A stretch of 64,000 nucleotides of DNA, from the NCBI GenBank assembly GCA_963768185.1, contig CAVYGS010000005.1, positions 1,257,826 through 1,321,825 on the forward strand. Reading direction: 5' to 3'. Under the pieces are notes generated by a model, which did no database searches, had not been told where the DNA came from, and worked only from the letters and a program-made list of their open reading frames with translations. The position numbers were made by a program, and so were the translations under genes. This stretch comes from Palsa-461 sp963768185. Its GTDB lineage: Bacteria > Actinomycetota > Acidimicrobiia > Acidimicrobiales > RAAP-2. Positions 60,255 through 64,000 of this stretch are shown piece after piece. Position 1 is the first letter of the stretch, and each line of letters begins with the position of its first letter.

Positions 60255-60785
60255 TTAACGGTCCCATCGTGGTGTTGCTCCAGCTCCAGCAGTTCGAAAA
60301 CAAGTGGCTAACTGATCGGACTGCCCCTCAGGGTGAACCGACTCCGAAGCGCATCCCGCGGAGCTTGTCCGCCTCGAGTCCCAATCGAGCACCTTACGAC
60401 CTCGATCTGGAGATCCAGCCCTTGCCAGCACCGGCGCTGAGACGCCGATCGCTCGCCACGCCGAATAGGTGATTCCCTTTCGTTCACCGTAGCTTCGCGC
60501 CACTTTCGCGAAGTCCTTCTCCAGAGACTCGAGGTCGATCGACTCATCGCTGGCTGCTAGCTCGTTCTCAAGATCAAACCGCTCCTGAATCAGGAGGAGT
60601 CGAGTCAGCGGGTTTTCTTCGTTCTTGAGGAACTCGGTAACCGTCTTGAGACGCCTTTCAATGGAATCCGGTGTCCGATGTCTTCCCCGACGAGGGCGAG
60701 TTGCCTCAACCGCTTCAAGATACCTCCGGATTGCTAGGCCCTCTTCCCGGCCCTTTGCCAATGCTCTTTTGGTGCGTCCGACATT
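60255..60785 (-). CDS. Conserved hypothetical protein, possibly frameshifted at both ends
   Basis: A stretch of about 120 residues has the even, charged character of a real protein: TKRALAKGREEGLAIRRYLE, RPRRGRHRTPDSIERRLKTV, TRLLLIQERFDLENELAASD and AKVARSYGERKGITYSAWRA. It is all-helical with a basic first half and resembles small actinobacterial proteins of unknown role; I cannot name it. No start codon precedes it in frame. An ATG one frame away near 60784 (ATGTCGGACGC) suggests a one-base loss. The last 50 residues (from AGSPDRGRK) look out of frame. Confidence 0.45.
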   Translation of the reverse strand, partial: NVGRTKRALAKGREEGLAIRRYLEAVEATRPRRGRHRTPDSIERRLKTVTEFLKNEENPLTRLLLIQERFDLENELAASDESIDLESLEKDFAKVARSYGERKGITYSAWRAIGVSAPVLARAGSPDRGRKVLDWDSRRTSSAGCASESVHPEGQSDQLATCFRTAGAGATPRWDR

Positions 60786-60839
60786 GCAACACGCTTCTTT
60801 TGAGCTGCCATTTGGACAGTGTATCAAGGGTCGCAGCAT

Positions 60840-61271
60840 GTTCAGCGATCCGTATTGGGCTTATTCTTGTGTACGGAAAGTGCCTTTTCCAAGATGTCAA
60901 CCCCGCCCCTGCGCGGTTGGCGAGTACTCCAGCGTCCAAAGCCCCCTGCGCGGGTTCCGCTTTCTTGTATTTTGCTCAACCCAGTCCGATCGATGAGAGG
61001 TCTTTGACGTCCCGTTTGGACATTGAGCAGCTGTGGCGCAGATGCACAACGAACCCGCATCCAGACAGCGATTTCTCTGAACGCTAAGAGGATTGTACGT
61101 GCCCGCAGACGGCACGACTCACGGGGGCTCAGCGCCCTTGCTCACGAAGCCAGATGTGGGCTGCGCCGAACTAGAAGTCGTCGTCACCCCTGGGTGCGTG
61201 CAATCGCAGAGTCATCGGGGAGCTCTTCCCGTTTCCAGGTAAGGCAACCCCGGCATGTTGCAGGAGATACG
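60840..61271. other. Gene-free stretch
   Basis: Short crossing open frames on both strands, none with family likeness, ribosome site or consistent composition. No repeat or hairpin stood out by eye. The local base composition is intermediate between the backbone and the lower-GC catabolic genes. Confidence 0.4.
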
Positions 61272-61628
61272 TCAGGGGCCCGTGGGCGGCGTGTCGGGGC
61301 ACTGCTGACGCTTGGGATCTTCCGAGGTGGCGACGCAGAAGCAATGGCTGCCCCCTGAGGAAGGAATCGTCAGGAGACCCCATTGCGGTTGATAGAGAAC
61401 GCGGCCCCGGTTATGATCAACAGTGCGCTCGAGGTGACCAGGGTCATGGTTCCAAAGCCGCACCCGCTGATCGCCGAGCCCCAGGACGAACACTCCATCA
61501 GGTTGAACGTCCAGAACGCTCCAGGCCTGAGGAGATTGCGTGCGCTCGTTGGCCGAGCGGATCGCCTGGATCCAATGGACGTCATGCCCAGGCAGAAACA
61601 AGCCGCAGCTTAAGGGCGGTTCAGTCAT
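61272..61628 (-). CDS. Small hypothetical protein
   Basis: A 118-residue frame from an ATG at 61628 with a strong GGAGG five bases upstream. It reads like a folded protein: FLPGHDVHWIQAIRSANERT, WSVLDVQPDGVFVLGLGDQR, VRLWNHDPGHLERTVDHNRG and QPQWGLLTIPSSGGSHCFCV. Tryptophans are frequent and two cysteines lie close together (HCFCV). No family is recognised. The longer upstream frame is antisense to the IS3 fragment and is a shadow. The strong ribosome site and composition support a real gene. Confidence 0.5.
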   Translation of the reverse strand: MTEPPLSCGLFLPGHDVHWIQAIRSANERTQSPQAWSVLDVQPDGVFVLGLGDQRVRLWNHDPGHLERTVDHNRGRVLYQPQWGLLTIPSSGGSHCFCVATSEDPKRQQCPDTPPTGP

Positions 61629-61763
61629 TTGTCCTCCATCGTGTGGCGTTCGCACCTTGCCGAAGCGGGTTGCGGCGGCGTCTTCGTGACCGGATCCCCT
61701 TGAACTGAACCACGCGCTGTGCGAGTCCGATGCCCCAAGATTGGGGCAAGGAGGACAGCACAG

Positions 61764-62035
61764 ATGAAGCGACGCCGGCACACGCCCGAGCAGGTCATCC
61801 GCAAGCTGGCCGAGGGAGAGAAGCTCCTGGGCGAAGGGAAGAACATCGAGGAGGTCACCCGCCACCTCGAGATCACCGAGTCGACCTGGCACCGCTGGCG
61901 CAACCAATACGGCGGGATGAAGGTCGACGACGCCAAGCGGCTGAAAGAGCTCGAGAAGGAGAACAGCCGGCTGAAGCGGATCGTGGCCGACCTCACGCTG
62001 GACAACGACATGTTGAAGGAGTTGAACCGGGGAAA
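61764..62035 (+). pseudogene. IS3-family OrfA, element truncated before OrfB
   Basis: From an ATG at 61764 behind AAGGAGG the protein begins MKRRRHTPEQVIRKLAEGEK. It continues VTRHLEITESTWHRWRNQYG and the leucine-zipper part RLKELEKENSRLKRIVADLT, as in OrfA of IS3. Family sequence ends at MLKELNRGN near 62035, where OrfB should follow by frameshift. Instead unrelated DNA appears, and the frame runs on to 62138. The catalytic OrfB is absent, so the element is dead. Confidence 0.82.
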
Positions 62036-62094
62036 TTTCGGGGGTGCTACCGCAAAAAAACGGACCCTGGGGTTCCCAGAGGTTTTGGGGGCCT

Positions 62095-62274
62095 CTATGG
62101 AAGTCTCGACCCAACGGCCACCCAGCCGCCAAGGGTGATGCACGCGATGACCAGTTCGGCTGCCCAGCGGAAGGGAAACGACCAAAACAGGACCGCAAAG
62201 AGAATCCCTAAGCCAGTCCAAATCACAAGGACCGTAAGAGCGAGACGCCGACTGATCGGCTTTTCTTCTGCCAC
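62095..62274 (-). CDS. Small two-helix membrane protein (hypothetical)
   Basis: About 59 residues from a possible GTG at 62274: VAEEKPISRRLALTVLVIWT, GLGILFAVLFWSFPFRWAAE and LVIACITLGGWVAVGSRLP. There are two hydrophobic helices with a short FPFRW turn. No ribosome site is clear, and the C-terminus falls exactly at the broken end of the IS3 fragment, so it may be a truncated gene. The real start could lie further right, inside the IS630 flank. Confidence 0.3.
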   Translation of the reverse strand: MAEEKPISRRLALTVLVIWTGLGILFAVLFWSFPFRWAAELVIACITLGGWVAVGSRLP

Positions 62275-62330
62275 GTCTGCGAAATCTAGTGGTCCGTCGC
62301 TGATATAGCTAGGGTGGTTAGGCTGGCAGC

Positions 62331-63172
62331 ATGCCAGTGATGACCGCACCGCCTTTGGCAGTGACCCCCGAGCAGCGCACGGCGCTCGAGCGCATGGCCC
62401 GTTCGAGCTCGCTGCCCCATCGCACGGTGACACAGGCAAAGGCGCTGCTTCTTGCCGCCGACGGCGTGGCGACGAACGAGATCGCCCGCCGGCTCGAAAC
62501 GACCGACGACTCGGTGCGGGCATGGCGGCGGCGCTTCAAGGACGCGGGGATCGCGGGTGTCGGTCGCATTGCAAAGGGCAGGGGACGCAAGTCGTGGCTG
62601 CCTCCGGGCACGGTCTCCCAAGTGGTGCGTGTCACCTTGGAGGACAAGCCCGACGACAACTCGACGCACTGGACGACGTGCCGCCTGGCCGAGCGCTTGG
62701 GCATCGGCAAGGACAGCGTGGCGCGCATCTGGAGGGACCACGAGCTCAAGCCGTGGAAGACGAGCCGCTTCAAGATCTCCAATGACCCTTGCTTTGAAGA
62801 GAAGCTCATCGACGTCGTTGGGCTCTACCTGAACCCGCCCGAGCGGGCCGCGGTCTTCTGTTTCGACGAAAAGACCCAGGTCCAAGCGCTCGACCGCACC
62901 CAGCCAAGTCTGCCGATGCGGCCCGGGCGTGCGGGGACGATGACCCATGACTACAAGCGCAACGGCACAACCGATCTGTTCGCCGCGCTCAACGTCAAAA
63001 GCGGTGAGGTGCTCTACGACACCCGCAAGCGCCACACCACCAAAGATGTCCTCGCCTTCTTCAAGCTGATCGACCTGCACGTGCCCCGGGACCTCGCGAT
63101 CCATGTGATCCTCGACAACCTTCAGGTCCACAAGGCGCCCGAGATCACCGAGTGGCTCGCCCATCCCCGCCG
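62331..63172 (+). pseudogene. IS630-family transposase, 3' end removed by IS21
   Basis: About 281 residues from an ATG at 62331. The helix-turn-helix part has DGVATNEIARRLETTDDSVR, and the linker RLAERLGIGKDSVARIWRDH follows. DDE residues are in AVFCFDEKTQVQALDR (first Asp) and IHVILDNLQVHKAPEITEWL (second Asp). After LAHPRR the sequence enters the IS21 end at about 63173, so the last 70 or so residues with the catalytic Glu are missing; the frame stops at 63248 in foreign sequence. The start codon sits in a small hairpin CTGGCA-GCA-TGCCAG. Confidence 0.88.
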
Positions 63173-63184
63173 GGAGTGTCAGCG

Positions 63185-63254
63185 GTCACGTAATTCCCTT
63201 GCTTTGGCGTTTCTCCGTCACGTAATTCCCTTTCCCGCCGTCACGTAATTCCCT
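63185..63254 (+). repeat. IS21 terminal repeats (three copies of GTCACGTAATTCCCT)
   Basis: Exact 15-mers at 63185-63199, 63217-63231 and 63240-63254 with start spacings of 32 and 23 bases. In IS21 these repeats bind the transposase. The same spacing in unrelated 17-mers at 27180-27252 suggests a lost relative there. Confidence 0.8.
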
Positions 63255-63347
63255 CGTTGTCGGCGGGCGGGAATCCCTCGCTCCGGTCTTCTGTCCAAGA
63301 ACGATCTCCTCGGGTCCCAAACGAGGAGGAATGTGGCAAGGAGAACG

Positions 63348-64000
63348 ATGAAGGTGATCGATGTGGCCGAGATCCTCGAGCATTGGCATGCCGGGAGAAG
63401 AATGATCGAGCTGAGCAGCTCGCTCGGGGTGGACCCAAAGACGGTGCGCAAGTACGTGGCCCCGGCCAAAGCAGCCGGGCTCGAACCCGGTGGAACACCG
63501 CTCAGTCGAGTCCGGTGGGCCGCGTTGGTGGCCGAGTGGTTCCCAGAACTGTCCGACCGCTCCTCGGCCCAGTCGACCTGGCCCGACATTGAAGTGCACA
63601 AGGACCAGGTCAAGACCTGGCTCGATCGCGGGGTGACCGTCGCCACCATCCACCAGCGCCTGCGCGACAACCTGGGCCTGGCGGCCTCTGAGTCCTCCTT
63701 GCGGCGTTGGATCAACGCCAACCTGGCCGAAGAAGCCAGCCGCAATGCGGTGGTCGTGCTGCGCGACACCCCGCCGCCGGGAGCAGAAGCCCAGGTGGAC
63801 TACGGATTGTTGGGCCGCTGGTTCGATCCGACGACGCAGCGTTGGCGCCGGGTGTGGGGCTTCATCATGGTGCTGGCCTTCTCGCGCCTCATGTTCGTGC
63901 GCCCGGTGCTGAAAATGGACCAGCGTGCCTGGGTCGAGGCCCATGTGCTGGCCTTCGAGTTCTTCGGCGGCGTGCCGTTGCGCGTGGTGCCCGATTATGT
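63348..64000 (+). CDS. istA: IS21-family transposase IstA (partial, runs off window)
   Basis: From an ATG at 63348 behind CAAGGAGAAC: MKVIDVAEILEHWHAGRRMI, then LGVDPKTVRKYVAPAKAAGL (helix-turn-helix), RWAALVAEWFPELSDRSSAQ, SLRRWINANLAEEASRNAVV, and the first catalytic Asp in GAEAQVDYGLLGRWFD. VWGFIMVLAFSRLMFVRPVL follows. 217 codons lie in the window and the frame is open to base 64000. IstB, the ATPase partner, should lie further right. Confidence 0.92.
   Translation, partial: MKVIDVAEILEHWHAGRRMIELSSSLGVDPKTVRKYVAPAKAAGLEPGGTPLSRVRWAALVAEWFPELSDRSSAQSTWPDIEVHKDQVKTWLDRGVTVATIHQRLRDNLGLAASESSLRRWINANLAEEASRNAVVVLRDTPPPGAEAQVDYGLLGRWFDPTTQRWRRVWGFIMVLAFSRLMFVRPVLKMDQRAWVEAHVLAFEFFGGVPLRVVPDY

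Larger units (their letters stand above)
63177..64000 (+). mobile_element. IS21-family element, left end (continues past the window)
   Basis: The tip TGTCAGCGGTCACG at 63177 is followed by three copies of GTCACGTAATTCCCT at 63185, 63217 and 63240, the multiple-repeat terminus typical of IS21 elements. An istA gene follows. The element interrupts the IS630 transposase and runs off the window. Confidence 0.85.

Noticed and set aside
63185..63254. Three spaced repeats as a CRISPR array
   Set aside because: Only three 15-base units with uneven 8-17 base gaps, located at an IS21 tip beside istA; this is a transposase-binding terminus.

Overview
The window reads as a chromosomal segment of a high-GC actinobacterium, most likely an Acidimicrobiia-type soil or freshwater lineage. 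The lineage is an inference. It rests on a GC-rich backbone, frequent GTG/TTG starts, a SenX3/RegX3-type two-component pair, a polyphosphate-glucokinase-type ROK kinase, CtaA/CtaB heme genes and an actinobacterial-style (SCO6880/DUF6112) type IV secretion module. No rRNA or CRISPR array was seen. There is one tRNA, tRNA-Glu(TTC).

Positions 1-10.6 kb hold a minus-strand uptake and acyl-CoA catabolic cluster. It contains an oligopeptide-type ABC permease (partial) and binding protein, a type-B carboxylesterase, a CapA-like metallophosphatase, a MarR regulator, a CaiB/BaiF CoA-transferase, two 2-hydroxyacyl-CoA-dehydratase-fold subunits that appear to lack cluster cysteines, and a large alpha/beta hydrolase. 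Two TCAAG-N3-CTTGACA palindromes overlap -35 elements and probably mark a MarR regulon. Positions 10.8-12.9 kb carry ppgK and a cytochrome P450. Positions 12.9-18.8 kb carry a five-gene T4SS core (pilin-like DUF6112, TrbL/VirB6, SCO6880, VirB4, VirD4/TraG) with no relaxase. Positions 19-27 kb are housekeeping: histidine kinase/regulator, serS, ABC-2 exporter, TlpA-like thioredoxin, ctaB, ctaA and tRNA-Glu.

Right of tRNA-Glu the character changes. From about 27 to 64 kb, genes of visibly lower GC alternate with GC-rich insertion sequences of at least eight families (IS256, IS5, ISL3, IS1380, ISAzo13, IS3, IS630, IS21). Many are nested, truncated or frameshifted. First come a HEPN-fold gene and a protease-like gene cut by IS256. 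At 31.8-37.8 kb an ISL3 element is split by further ISL3-type DNA flanked by GATCTTGA repeats, and an IS1380 sits in the ISL3 target duplication.

Positions 37.8-55.2 kb are a second minus-strand catabolic cluster: CocE-type hydrolase, DUF35 and thiolase-like protein, CapA-like protein, a full Liv-type ABC importer, EthD, SDR, acyl-CoA ligase, cyclase and a second, nearly identical livK. The two livK copies belong to a 1.5-kb direct duplication. An alpha/beta hydrolase and a TetR regulator on the plus strand follow, separated by two tandem ISAzo13 copies. The plausible logic is import of a carboxylated compound, CoA activation, side-chain or ring processing by SDR, thiolase/DUF35 and hydrolases, with TetR control. 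The substrate cannot be read from sequence.

Main oddities: ribosome-site-sequestering inverted repeats in front of four transposases, a perfect 44-bp palindrome at 55.64 kb, the 1.5-kb livK duplication, CapA-like proteins in two unrelated catabolic clusters, and dehydratase-fold subunits that seem to have lost their Fe-S ligands.
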